Assembly: GCA_004794655.1 (NCBI GenBank)
Contig: SMMW01000518.1
Coordinates: 62,001-126,000 of the forward strand
DNA: 64,000 nucleotides
Direction: 5' to 3'
DNA from: Marisa cornuarietis
Lineage: Eukaryota > Mollusca > Gastropoda > Architaenioglossa > Ampullariidae
Shown here: positions 38,123-49,852 of the stretch, one piece after another
Position numbering within the stretch: the stretch's first letter is position 1
Layout of the letters: every line of letters starts with the position of its first letter
Program-made: the position numbers and the translations under genes
The notes under the pieces: model-generated
Databases searched by the model: none
Told to the model about the DNA's origin: nothing
The model's input: the letters and a program-made list of their open reading frames with translations, nothing else

Positions 38123-38329
38123 GTTCCTGCCATTGGTGTAAACACATTTACTGCAGAATAATTATAGACGATAACCGAAAACGATTATTTTATTAAAAAT
38201 TTGATATTAGTATCGAATCACATTTATTTAAAAAGGACCCATCAGCAAATAACTATTATTAGCAGCTTTACTTCTAGTAAAACATTTTAACCAATCAATA
38301 TTGAAGCAAACGAGAGTGTGGCATCTGAC
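38123..38329. promoter_or_regulatory. Bidirectional promoter between DNTTIP1-like (minus) and RNF25 (plus)
   Basis: Only 207 bp separate the two divergent start codons, so promoters and 5'UTRs of both genes must fit here unless further non-coding exons exist. A CCAAT motif lies at 38291-38295, and the RNF25 start (ACATGGCGACC) resembles a YY1-type initiator. No TATA box is evident at a suitable place for either gene. Confidence 0.7.
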
Positions 38330-41300
38330 ATGGCGACCGCCAACGAAACGCACGATTTCGCAGAAGGGTAATACCTTATGTACTGTTCGGTCTGGAAACA
38401 AAGCGGCTTCATCTCTCCTTCTCTATGGCACATACGGGAATGAAAATTTTCTCGAAATTAGAACTGATTTATGTCTACAAGAAATCGCAGTCTTTTTATT
38501 CCTGTCTAAACAAAAACACTGGTTCACTCAACGTCAACATTTGAGGCTCGAGGGACGTTTTATTAGTTGTAAATGGTGACTAATTCGCTCACCATAAGAA
38601 CAGCCTCTTTGAGTTCCTATCGCTAGATTAGTTCACAATGTGGTATGAAATAATCAAACAAAGACAACTTACACTTACATTTTAAAAACAGTAAGTAATC
38701 TGTCATCTATACCTTCAGAGCACTCATTTTTGAGTTTCATAATCCATAGGCATAAGGACATTACGGTAGTGTGAAGCATTTGGAAATTAGCAAACAACTA
38801 AGGTTATATCACGGCAAGGCAGCCAGCCCGGTAAACAGACGCCACATGCACCGTGCCCGAGACGAGAGCTGAACCCTGGACAGCCAACCTTCACTGTATT
38901 GGTGACAGGCGCTAACCGTTGCGCCACCGGACCACCCATATTATGTGCGGAGCTTGGCTGCCTAATAAAACAAAAAGTTATGGGCATCAAGTATAGGTCC
39001 GTGCTTATAACATTTGTTCAGTAAGAGCGTCTTCTATGAGCTACATGATTTCGACTTTGACATGGATGAAAACCAACTTAAATCAAAGAGAAGTTTCGAG
39101 TCTGACAAAGTTTCTTTCACAGTTGCCTGCTCTTACCAAAGTAGTAAGCTTAGGTAGTGGATAACAAAAACAAAGCAAAAGTATGAAAGTGAAGTGTGAC
39201 TTAGCCTGTCCTGCTTAATACAGGAAAGAGTCCAGCATGGTCTGCCTGTGTCTGGCTTTTCCATTTTTGAGTGCTGACAGAAAGAACATCTGTCAGCTGC
39301 TACTTTTGTCAACACCTTTCTTTCCGAGTGGAGGGAACTAGACATGAGGGAGGAAACAGTTTGGGAGAATAAAACCATTTTTACTCATTTGAACTTTTGA
39401 TGCCCAGTAACGTGTGTGAACAGTATATTACTAATAAGAACAACCATAAGCCCAGTTTAATTTATGTGAGGGCCTTCAATAGTTAACTACAGGTATTGCT
39501 CGACTTGCAACAGCTTTGTGGATATTTGTTAATGCATATCTTGTTAACAGTGCTAATTTTTCCATTTACAACGGTGTCTTTGCAAGCTGTTAGTTTGAAA
39601 TCAATGTCTGATGCTGCAGCACACATCTTTTATGCTGCGTTTCTCCACACCTGGCAAAGAAATTTGAGCTCACATTACAGTGTTTTGTACATCGTGGTAA
39701 CACCTCTCTGTTTTCACTGACTTTTATGTTCGTGATGCAATGTTGGGATCCAGCTGACGCAGGTTATCTGAAATCCTTATAGAAATATCAACTGCATACT
39801 GTTGAGTTTGCTGTCAGCACTAAGTTCTTTCTTTGTGTCACTTGCGCTTGTGATTTTTGTCTTGCAGCATTTACCATTGAGAAAGCAGATAATACTAACT
39901 TTTTTTCCTGCATTTAAAAAAAATTTTACGTTTGCAACAGTTTATAAGACATTTGTGATCTTTTCTACCCATCTCTTTATATTTGTTTATCTTAGGAAAG
40001 GCAACTGAGTGGCTAACAACCTGAACTTTAACTATCAACAAGTGTATACTGTGCATGAATAATTGATAAAATAACCTTATTGGGGTTTTTTTGAGTCAAC
40101 CAGAATGGATTGTCTTTAATGAAGCTATTTGCACTAGACAATGTTAATGCTATTTTAAATGAGATGGGATGATGGCATGGTTTTAGACAAGATTTTATAA
40201 GAGATCAAGTTAAATTTTATCATGATCTAATTAAGTATGATATGAATTATGCTATATTCTGTTTTTAATATGAATTTAAAAATGCAAAATAATGCTTCCA
40301 TCAATACATTATAGATTCCTACATATTCAGCAAAAACGTAATCACATTAAGGTTTCTATGAGCTCATTCTTTTTTTCGTATATGAGCCATCTTGTTTTAA
40401 AGGCCAAATTTTTAGCTTATGGCAAGAATGATTGGTTCAGCATGAGGGAGAAGCACACAGTGTAGGCTATCCTAGTGGTCATTCTTTGCTAATTGGTTCC
40501 ATCTGGCCCAAGAAGTAGTTTCATCTCTCTCTGCCGGATTTAATCTATTCTTTCGTATAGGACGATAAAGTTCAGCCTTTTAGAAAACCTCTTTTAAATG
40601 TGATCTTTGCTATTTCAGAGTGCTTTTCGAGGAGCTAGCTGTTCTTGAATCAATTTATATCAAAGAGCTGACAGTAGAGAAGAATGGGTTCGTTCTTTTT
40701 TCTATGAAATTTTAGAGAAATTTTAGAGGAAAGAACCATGCTGGTGAAGGCAAACATTTGTGGACAATTTTTTAAAAGAATCTTGTTTTCTTTTGTTTAA
40801 ATCTCATTAGAGAAATGGAGAACTATTAGTGAAAAGATATTTTTAAAAAAGCTGCTCATTTATTCAGACTTAATGTCTTCATGTGTTTGATGTCTAATAA
40901 TGATTATATTGTGTGGTTTAAAACAGTTCTTTAAAATTGATTAAATAACAAAAAATACCTAGCATTCTGTGAATTGTAGAGCTTTTGACCATTTTATCTC
41001 CTGTTTTATGTGCCAGTACTTTTCTTAACAGGTGCTGGCCAAGTACTATTTCAGTGTTGCTACATCCAGCTACAGGCATGGATGATAGCAAAAAATTTGT
41101 ATGTATGACAATTGTCTTTCAAGTGCCTCACAGTGTAAGTACCAACAGTACTACTCAAAAATCTCAGAGAAGACATTTTGATGCGAGGAAGATAAAACCT
41201 AGATTTTTAGCGCTAATATGATAATGAGTCAAAAATAAAGTGTTGATGAATGCATCCCAAGATTTCATATATATAGACTTTTATTTTTATATATATTTAC

Positions 41301-44300
41301 ATGGAGACGTTAGATAACAAAACTTATTCAGAGCAAAATGAGCTTCCCTTTCTTGGATCTTTATTATTTCACTCTTGCAGTACCCAGATGAAGTACCAGA
41401 TATAAAGATCCGCAACCCTAGAGGCATGTGTGAGGAAGAGCTGCAAAGGTTTGTATGATTCATGGTTTCATGTTTGGTTGTCAGGAAGCTGTGGGCTGCA
41501 GTGAAAAAAAAAATTGAAAGTGGTTGAATTTGTGGGTAATGTGTTATAATCTTTCATTATTAATATTTAATTAACATTTCAAGAGTTTCTAATCCAGTTT
41601 CTATATTCACAGTTTACTTGAGGACATGAAGCAGATGGCAAAGGACAAACAAGGTGGCCCCATGTTATTTGAGATGATTGAGGTTGGTAGATGTTGCTGT
41701 CAAGTTGTGAAGCAAAAGAAAGTTGCTTCCACAGGGCAAAATGGGAAACTCAAGGAAAAGCCTCTTGTTTTTGTAGTTACAGTGTGATCTCCAGACCCTG
41801 TGAACACTATTTGATGCTTCTTTACCCCATGGCATCTTTGTCACTGCCTTATAAATATGGCTTCAGGGGTAAAACAAATCTGCAAGGTCTGGACACCGCT
41901 TTATAACTTCAGAAATGATGCTTGTCCTTGAGTTCTCTATTTTGCCCAAGGGGAATGACTTACCCTCACTTCATAACTAAATCTCCCGGTCTTGTTATTC
42001 ATGGACTTCAGCAATTTACCAGTGGGTAAAATTGCCATGACTGTGGTAGGGAACTTGTTAAGTAACCAGTCAGGCAAACTAACTCCCTGTTCATGAGTCA
42101 CTGAAAAGGGGAAGTTACCTAACTTTCAGCATTGCAGGAATTCTCAGAAATGGGTGTCAGGATCAAAGGACCAAAATGAGAACCTTTTTTTTTTTTAATC
42201 TAAAAAGTAAACGACAAGCTGCAGTAAGTTCAATATATCCATTGAAAAAAAGATGTTCCTTGAGAAAATATTAGAAGACAAATATTTAAGTCAGAAAGAA
42301 AATAACCAGTACAAAAGACCAAAGGGCAACACGTTGATTGCAGGATTCAGTTTTGTTCTTGGTGTCTGCTGGTTGCAGATTATGAACTTAACAGTTCTTC
42401 ACCATTATATCTTTTTAGTTTATTTTCTTTGGTCGGAAAAATTCTGTGTTTACTTCCATTGAGCTAAATCGATCTCCACCATATTTAACTGCTTGGAAGA
42501 AATTCGTCTGAAGGGTGGCCTTATAATACATTACTGGCTCGGATAGGCCTAGCACAAGACTAAAAATACCTGGTTTTATTGCCGCTGTCTCAGCCAATTC
42601 GCTTAGCTTGGGCATGGTAAACATGTCCTGTACTAACTAAATATAAACAGAAAACTGCATAAAGTTACAGCTGAAAATTTCACACTAAAGCTGTGAGATT
42701 TTCACACCAGGCATTGTTTTTGAATTTGATTATGAATGGAAAATTTTTTCTTGAGTTTATTTGCAGCATTCTCTTTCTGTTTTCCATTATCAACTAATTT
42801 TGAAGTAAATGCTTTGGTTGGCTTAAGATTTGATGCTAAAATATAGCCTGTTAAAATTCTCACCCTGGTGACATAAAATGTTTTGATTCATTGCCTTGGT
42901 CATATTACTTTTCACATGTTCACACATGCACTTGCAAGAGTATATTTTTTCATACAGTGTATATATATATATACAGTGTAAAATTCCTCATCATTTGTTT
43001 CCAGATGGCCAAAGACTGTTTGACAGAAGGAAATATTCCACACTGTGAGTGCGCCATTTGTCTCGAACACTTTAGTGAAGGTGATCGGTTTCTTAAAACT
43101 GATTGCTACCACTACTTCCACTACCATTGTCTGGCACGTTATGCAGCTGCCTTTGTTAAAAAACTGCAGGAAGAAGAACCATCCTTACCTCATGCAGCAA
43201 AGAAACAAGATGAGGTAACATGCTGGTTTTCCAGTTTTAGCATGCAAATTAAATTCTGAGCACAGAGAAATGTTTTTATGCTCATGAGCAATATGGTGAG
43301 CTGCTGATCAACTCATACAGGACCCGACACGCCCCCTTTTTCCCCGCTTAACCTTCTGTTAAATTAGAAAAGAATTACTTCAGTCTCTCTGTCATGGTGT
43401 ATAGTCCTGTGAAGCCCACGCGTATGCCTCACGTCAGTGGTCCTCAGGACGACAAGGATATCGGCAGCAGAATATCACACCGCAATGGTCAAGTCGTTCA
43501 GCCTCGCTTTAACGGTCCCTCCCCTCAGATAGTTGGAGACGTTCCCCTCTGGTATGGTTTGTAAGATGGTGGTGAACCTATCACCTGTCTTGTTGGATCC
43601 CAGGTCATCTCTCCTCACACCAGCTCCAGCTGTCAAAACCCCAGTTTTCTAGATACAGCCTTCCGTGAGCTCGGCGTATTCGTCTGAGCACCAAGCAGAG
43701 AGTTTCCCTGATGCCTGTCTCCAAGTCCCAACAAAAGCCACTCCAGCGTTACTGGTAGCAGTTACAACAGCCCTCAGCCTCAGTAACAGCACCCACTGTG
43801 ACAACCAAAGTCACAGTCACAGCGATATCGATGGCGTAAATACCAGCACACACATCGACAGCCCAAGCAACGACAGAAAACTCGAACAACGAAACAATCA
43901 TAAAATATATTGCCTGCTGTCCCTTCATTTTTGTTGCTTCTGTTGTAAAGCAGTGTTTGTAAAATTCAAGGGATTTTCAGACCCCTGATTATTGACATTG
44001 TTAGGGTTTTAAACCCCTGGAATAAAACTATTACCAGTCACAGAAAAAATACTTATTGGTGTATATGAAAATATTATGAAGATCTTGATCTCAGATGTCA
44101 AGAATCTACACTAATATCGGTGGCTTAATTTTATACAACTGTGATACTGATTTTTCATAACAACTGATGACAAAATATCAACTTACATATGTGTGGTTTA
44201 TTACACAATGTTTTACTCCATAAAACCTACAACAGCTATAAAATGGTTTACAGAACCCCTTGACAAGTTTAATTTATATGATTTGGTTTTGTTTTATATG

Positions 44301-46565
44301 TTTATGCACACATTTCAACTTGATGGGAAATACTGATAGTCTTTGATAGTGCTTGTGAGCATATTTTATTCTCTCTTTCTTTCTTTTTGTCTTGCAGAAG
44401 TCGTTAGGTTGTCCCATGTGTCGTTTGCCACTGACATGTGACTTAACTGACCTGCTGTCAGAACCCATTCCACCAGAGCCTGAAGTGACCTTTACTCCAA
44501 CAGCAGAGCTTTTAAACCAGCAGGCAGACATGGCCATGTTGTATGCTGCACAGAAGGCCAAGGGAGGCATTATTGACCTGAGTGAAGAGAAGAAAAAGTT
44601 TTTGGTAGATGAGGTAGGTGTGTGCTTTTTCAAGTGCATAAGTATTTGTGTGTTTCTCTTCATGTGATACATTGACACAGCCAGACCAGTTTATGCTGCT
44701 TAAAGAGAAGGGTGTCCTGGTGGTCCACTAGGGTATTGACCATGTTTTGTGCAAAGTCATTGGTTTTGCATGCAGTATATTTGAGATGTGGAGCAGCCTA
44801 TTCAAGCAATTGGACTCAAATGCCTGTATTCTCTCTGTATCAGCTAGCAAAGTCTCAGCAAAATCCACACAGCAGGATTTGAACTACAAGGGATTTGTAC
44901 AGTTAGTACTTGCATGGTGGCAAACCTGATAGCGTTGCTGGGCCAGATTCTGATCATTCCAGCTGGTGCTGATGTAATCCCAATGCATATGTTTGCTGTG
45001 AAGCTGCCATCTTTGGAAATGGGGGTGCCCATGCCTAAGCTGTTCACCTCAAGCTGTACTCTGTTCATGTAGATCTCTGCTTTGTTGTTGCCTTGGGCTG
45101 TTAACCATGACTTTGCTCTTGTCAGTGCTGGTCTCCATTACACACACATTCACGTATTCATCTGTATAGACTGATAATAGTGAAAACTTTTTACAACAAA
45201 AGTGGTTTAGGTTTACATCATAATAGATGCATTGGTTGCTTTCTTTTCATATTAATTCTTATTATCCAAAATTAGACCAGCAGAGCTTTATCTGTTTTGA
45301 AGGGTTTGTGATATTTGTTTTAAAATCGTTTGAATCTTGAAGGAGTAATGTCATGTAATCCTTAATTTCAGAATACAGTTGTCTCACTGGAAAGCATTCA
45401 GAAGCCTAACATTCATGAGAAAAGTACTCCAACAAAGAAGAAAAAGAACCAGCCACATGCAATACATGACTATAGGAGAAACCCGAAGCAAAACCCTGAC
45501 AGGTTGCACCAGCATCATCAAGTTGCAGGTTTGCAAGGTGAGACCATGCACAGTCTTCAAGACAGTAGTACTCGACACCAGACTGTTAAAAGCACAGAAC
45601 ACGAAAGGAATTCTCTTAGCAAAGCTCCTGGGCAGAAAAATGACGGATATCACAGAGGACGGTATTATCACAGTGCCAATAATTTCCGACCATGTGATGC
45701 ACATAAGAAAAAGGGTACACAAAGGCACCCTGACAGTGGTCATGGCAAGAGCACGGAGTCAGCCATTAGGGACTCCCAGCAAACAGGGCAGGCTGAGCAT
45801 GGCAGTGTACATCTGCCCAGAGAAAGACAAATGCATAACTATGGTGGTCACCATAGAAACAGCAGGTACCGTAACCAAAAGTGTGATAGTGGCATCACCC
45901 AAAACTATGACAGTTCGGAGAGAGATGATAAAGGGAGTTACGAGGTTGATGTACAAGACAGTTGTCAGTCCAAAAGCAGTGATCCCTGCACAGAGAAATT
46001 AGTTCAACAAGGGAAGCAGATCCATGGAGACAACACAAGGAGTTTGTGGTACAAAGAACCCTCTTTTCAAGAAGACAGACAGGGTGGGGGGAGGCACTAC
46101 CATCCACATCGAGATTATGGTTGTGCTGGTCGACATCGGCAGGTCAGTAAGCGGCAGGATTCTCGACAGAGTCACAGTAGTCGAGAGAATAAGGCTGAAG
46201 TCAAGAATGACAAGAGAGAGCAGGAGGAGAATCAGCCAATTAAGGCTGTATCTTTTGATGAACGTGCCTGCCAAGATGAGGGTCTGCAACATTCGCCAGC
46301 AGAATATTGGCAACCTCTTGGAGAGCCTAGATATCGGACATCTTTAGACAGACCAAGAGGAAGAGCTCAGAGTAGGGGCAAAGGAGAGAGGAGTGTAGCT
46401 TTTCCGTACAAACAGATCAGAACGTCTGCTCGTGAACCAGGAGCAAACTCAGTTGAGTCTGCAGATGATACCCTTTATGGAAAAGGACATGGTACCCCTC
46501 CTGGCTTCAAGGTGATGGGGCCACCGCCAGGCTTTAGTAAGAAGGACAATGATATACTTCGTTAG
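38330..46565 (+). CDS. RNF25: RNF25-type RWD-RING E3 ubiquitin ligase, complete, 8 exons
   Basis: Exons: 38330-38367, 40619-40687, 41032-41134, 41381-41448, 41613-41682, 43005-43214, 44398-44613, 45372-46565; 1968 nt, 655 aa plus TAG, phases consistent. Residues about 13-117 form an RWD domain (FEELAVLESIYIKELTV, LLHPATG, YPDEVPDIKIRNPRG). A RING-H2 follows with Cys132, Cys135, Cys150, His152, His155, Cys158, Cys191 and Cys194 (CAICLEHF; CYHYFHYHCLARY; GCPMCR), with a long insert between the two halves as in human RNF25/AO7. Next is GGIIDLSEEKKKFL (human GGIIDLEAERNRY). The last exon encodes an about 400-residue Arg, His, Gln and Ser-rich tail ending GTPPGFKVMGPPPGF; human RNF25 (459 aa) also has a basic disordered tail, but shorter. 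Known family role: E3 ligase acting with UBE2E/UBE2D enzymes, linked to NF-kB and ribosome-stall signalling. Confidence 0.95.
38795..38938 (-). mobile_element. tRNA-derived SINE in RNF25 intron 1
   Basis: On the minus strand it starts GGTGGTCCGGTGGCGCAACG, continuing GTTAGCGCC: a tRNA-like 5' end with an A-box-like TGGCGCAACGGTTAG. About 50 nt later comes a B-box-like GGGTTCAGCTCTC. Beyond the tRNA-like head the sequence (TGCATGTGGCGTCTG, CCTTGCCGTGATATAA) does not fit a tRNA acceptor stem, so this is a SINE rather than a tRNA gene. The 3' boundary is approximate. Confidence 0.75.
43393..43895 (+). repeat. Dispersed repeat family, copy B, in RNF25 intron 6
   Basis: Diverged direct copy of the repeat at 16268-16765 (shared CATGGTGTATAGTCC-like start, GCCTCACGTCA, AACGGTCCCTCCC, GAGCTCGG, TACTGGTAGCA and CTCGAAC..ACGA end). 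It sits between the two exons encoding the halves of the RING domain. No coding capacity was recognised. Orientation is arbitrary. Confidence 0.75.
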
Positions 46566-47060
46566 CATGTTAAGAAGTTTTAGTTAACAGCGGGTTGTGA
46601 GGTAGACCTAATCAGTATTTCTGACGCGCATTTATTTTAAGCTGTGATACCACAGTAATCTGTATTCACTTCCCCTTTCCTGCCAACAGCTTCAGTCTAG
46701 ACTGCCGCCTCTTTTTTTTTTTTTTTTTGATCCACCTGTTTTGTTTTGTTTTAAATCAGAATCTGAAAAATAGTAAAAATCAGAAATAGTAAGTAGCAGT
46801 ATTTTTTGTATAATGTGATGGTAGAAGTGAAGGTGGTGGTGATAGCACCACAAACAAAGCTTGAGCTTGCACAGTGTGCATTAGTCACTCAAAAGAACAT
46901 GCATCCACGTTTAGTGCATGGAAACTTCAGTTTCACTTTGTTATATCCACGCAACTTCAATCTGTTCCCCAATCCCATTTGTTTTCACGTCGGTGGTAAA
47001 ATATTTTGTGTCCCCTATTCTGCAAACAAGATGAGAGGAGTGTCACCTTTAGTTTGGAGA
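46566..47060 (+). other. Probable proximal 3'UTR of RNF25
   Basis: No coding signal. Contains a poly-T tract at 46711-46729. No AATAAA was found before the Penelope-like relic. The next plus-strand AATAAA is at 47868-47873, so the transcript may run through the relic. Confidence 0.35.
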
Positions 47061-47650
47061 AATTTTTAGAAAGAGTGAAGACTGGATAGAAGGACAACTA
47101 AACCGTTACACTCAAGGACAAAGTAGCACTCATTTGAGCTTTTGACATGTATCCACAGGCCTTCATCAGCAACTAAAAGCTAAGCGACTGATGTGTTTAG
47201 TGCACACCACCCTGAGATGAACTCTGGGCATGTGGCTGAATAAGACTGTTGTAGACAGTAGATGTCAACCTCGGTCTCTATTGAGGGCAAATTTTCGGCC
47301 GGGATGTAAATGGCTTCCTTAATCCCTTTCTGAAGGATGATGACATCATCCTGGTGGGAAAAAAAGTTCCGCTATTTTGTAAATGTTCCCTCACTGGCAA
47401 GGACGCCCTTCCACGTTTGTTTAGTTTGTTTTTTCTCCATTATTTTTCCCACATACTGTTGGTGACAATTATGGCACCCAGTGTGGTAGTTGTCCAGCTT
47501 GTCAGTCTTGTCTTTGAAAGCCACTAGTCTGCTGCAGATAGTGCTGCATGGCTTGGCATGAACAGTGACCCTGTTCGTACTGCTGTTATAGAATATTGCT
47601 TTTGTGACACATTTGACGTATGGGATGGTGACATATCCATGCTACAAGGT
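47060..47650 (-). mobile_element. Penelope-like retroelement relic (GIY-YIG end)
   Basis: The minus strand encodes, from high to low coordinates, TIPYVKCVTKAIFYN, VHAKPCSTI, LVAFKDKTDKLDNYHTG, CHNCHQQYVG, GIKEAIYIPAENLPSIETEV and LLVADEG. This order matches the end of the reverse transcriptase and the GIY-YIG endonuclease of Penelope-like elements (IPYVKGVSE, CGVVYEIPC..C...YVGET, GIKEAIHI). Stops and shifts interrupt it, the GIY-YIG core is degenerate, and no reverse transcriptase palm domain remains. It lies antisense to RNF25 in its 3' flank. Confidence 0.7.
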
Positions 47651-49560
47651 CTTTCTGTTGAATGGGGGTTGGGGAGGGGTTTTAAGATTTCTAAATCAGA
47701 CCGACTATCCCTTGTTTTTAAACAATTTATGTAGGTGCTGTACTCATCTGTGAAAAGTCTTTCATATTAGTGTTCAGTATAGTGGTGTTTCTCACGTATG
47801 TGTGTGTGAGAGAGAGAGGAGTGGGGATGGATGAAAGGGCGCTACAGGGTATGAACCAGAAACTATAAATAAACCATGATTAACAATATCTTGCAAAGAT
47901 TAGAAAGATCACTCATCATGAGATTAGAAATCAGGCTGGCTGATTTTTATGGTGTATTTATTTTTTGTTTGTGGTTAATTAAAGAAGAGGAAATACATTT
48001 TTTTCTTTGATTACTGTACAGGTATTTTATTTTGTAATGCCCAAGCTCACCTGCAATCTTTTGCGTTTTTAAAACAGCAAATACATTAATATTGTCATTT
48101 CAGTTGATGAAGTGTAGAAGGTTGTATGGTTTGCAAGGATATTGGTCTTTCTGAAGTACTTATATATAACTGTTCTCTGCAGGGGTTGTTCTGGGATGCT
48201 GCTCGCATTTCTTAGAGGTCCATGGCTGTTTTATGTGTCCTTCCAAAAACTTGCACTACATTATTACATGACATTTGCTTGTGCTGGCCAAAACACTGGT
48301 GTATTGTGCCAGTCCTATACACTTTCCAGGAATTCCTTAGGATGAAAGTGCACTTAATAACAGATTAATTCATCCATCACAAATTGTTATAAAATAGATA
48401 GTGAGAAGGGTGGGGGACAAGCCTTGGACCAGTGCTTAATTATAGCTTAGTAAAATTATGTTGTTTGCTGTTCATAGCTTTAATATTGTGGTTTCGTTGT
48501 AGTAGTTTCATCCCTATCGCCATCCAGAGCTTCCTTTATCACCACAACCGCAACCACTAAAACAACAGGAGACCAAAGAGAGGCAGGCGCCGCATGGGAA
48601 TGTTACCAAAGTCTTTTGCTTTTTTAAAAATGCTTTAGTATAAACATGCTTATTAAAAAGATTTCTATTCCTTAGTATTGAACACATGTAGAGCGTCAGA
48701 TCAGGAAAATATAGTGTCATATTTTTAGGTTATAGTACATAGGAGGCTGGAACAAAATTATAGAAGGGAAACTTAGATCTTGTTGTAATGACATATGGCT
48801 TTGGGAAAAAATAATTCTGCTGACATTTTCTGTCTGACGATTTTACTTACCCTTCCAACTCTATCCTTTTATGTGTGTGTGTGTGTGAGTTCGAGTATAC
48901 AACAGGCAGACTCTTCCTCAAGCCCTTTGTCGGCTTTAAAGGACTAGATGGGTACAATTTGTTTTCCATTTGATGAGGTAAAGCACAGAAAAGAAATTAT
49001 TTCCTCAGATCTGGATGAACACACCTGTCCTGGAGACACCTACAAAAATCTTGCACAGAAAGAGGTCAAATTCCTGACATCACGTTTGTATATACACCTT
49101 GTTTTACTTTATGGTCCCAGCAATCCCACCAGCTGGGGCCTTTACAACGTATCACAAAAGCGTCAGCGTTGTTGACCTTTTCCTTTGCATGGTAATTGTA
49201 GGCGTAGGAGAATGGAAGGAAACTATTCACCCAGATTTGAGGAAACAGTGTCTGACACTGAGATTTACCCAATCATTAGGAAAACAAATTTAAACTTGAC
49301 TAGTTCTTTAATTAACAGCGATCACACAAACACGGTACGAGCGCAGAAACCTACCCCCACCGCAGAAGAGGGAACTCAAAACTGTTTTCAACATTTTGAG
49401 CACGGAGGTGTAATACAGGTTCGTGCTTTGAGAAACGTGATACGTGATGCACACTTTTGGGATCCTCGTTCAGTCACTTAAGGCAAGACAAACAAAGGCT
49501 TGGAAATACCCTACCACCCTACTGGTCTGAGGTACAGACAGCTGATTACAGGCATCAGCC
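47651..49560. other. Intergenic, no supported gene
   Basis: AT-rich. Holds a candidate plus-strand poly(A) signal AATAAA at 47868-47873 and a short (GT)n run near 48872-48888. Short ORFs here show no recognisable protein features. Confidence 0.4.
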
Positions 49561-49852
49561 TATGGGACGCTGAGGGGATAACTACAGAATGCATTCTCTA
49601 GCTAGAGAAAAACTCGGTGAAACCAAATTATTTCATTTAAATTATACTTAGAAGTTGCTAGCCAATTCATTTTATATTTACAATTCCATTCTGTATCTAG
49701 AGAAAGCTTTCTGTATTTAGAGAAATCTCTCTGTAGTTAGAGAAAGCTTTGTCCTATATGCAAATGAGCCAGCCTCGTTCGGTACAGACATCATCCTGTC
49801 GCTAGAGAAATCTCTGTACGTAGAGAAATCTCTCTGCAGCTAGAGCCTTTTT
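49561..49852. repeat. Palindrome-array element, copy X1
   Basis: Begins TATGGGACGCTGAGGGGATA, matching the terminal repeat of X2 (54765-55331). Then come a spacer (AAAACTCGGTGAAACC to TTTTATATTTACAATTC), an array of about 20-bp units (TCTGTATTTAGAGAAATCTC type, each near-palindromic around AAAGCTTT or AAATCTCT), a conserved core starting ATGCAAATGAGCCAGCCTCG at 49758, and a second array of the same units. The matching right terminus is not seen, so the copy is truncated or diverged there. Confidence 0.7.

Noticed and set aside
38795..38938. tRNA gene
   Set aside because: A- and B-box-like motifs are present but no full cloverleaf or acceptor stem closes; a SINE head explains it better.
39133..39378. 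81-codon minus-strand ORF with a CSFCQHSK motif in RNF25 intron 1
   Set aside because: Looks possibly derived from a mobile element, but no family could be named and no second copy was confirmed in the window.
45379..46002. 207-codon plus-strand ORF overlapping RNF25 exon 8
   Set aside because: Different frame of the RNF25 last exon; the in-phase frame from the preceding exon gives the stop at 46565.
49758..49780. snRNA-type promoter (octamer ATGCAAAT)
   Set aside because: The octamer is in the shared core of X1 and X2, but no proximal sequence element or snRNA-like sequence follows at the expected distance.
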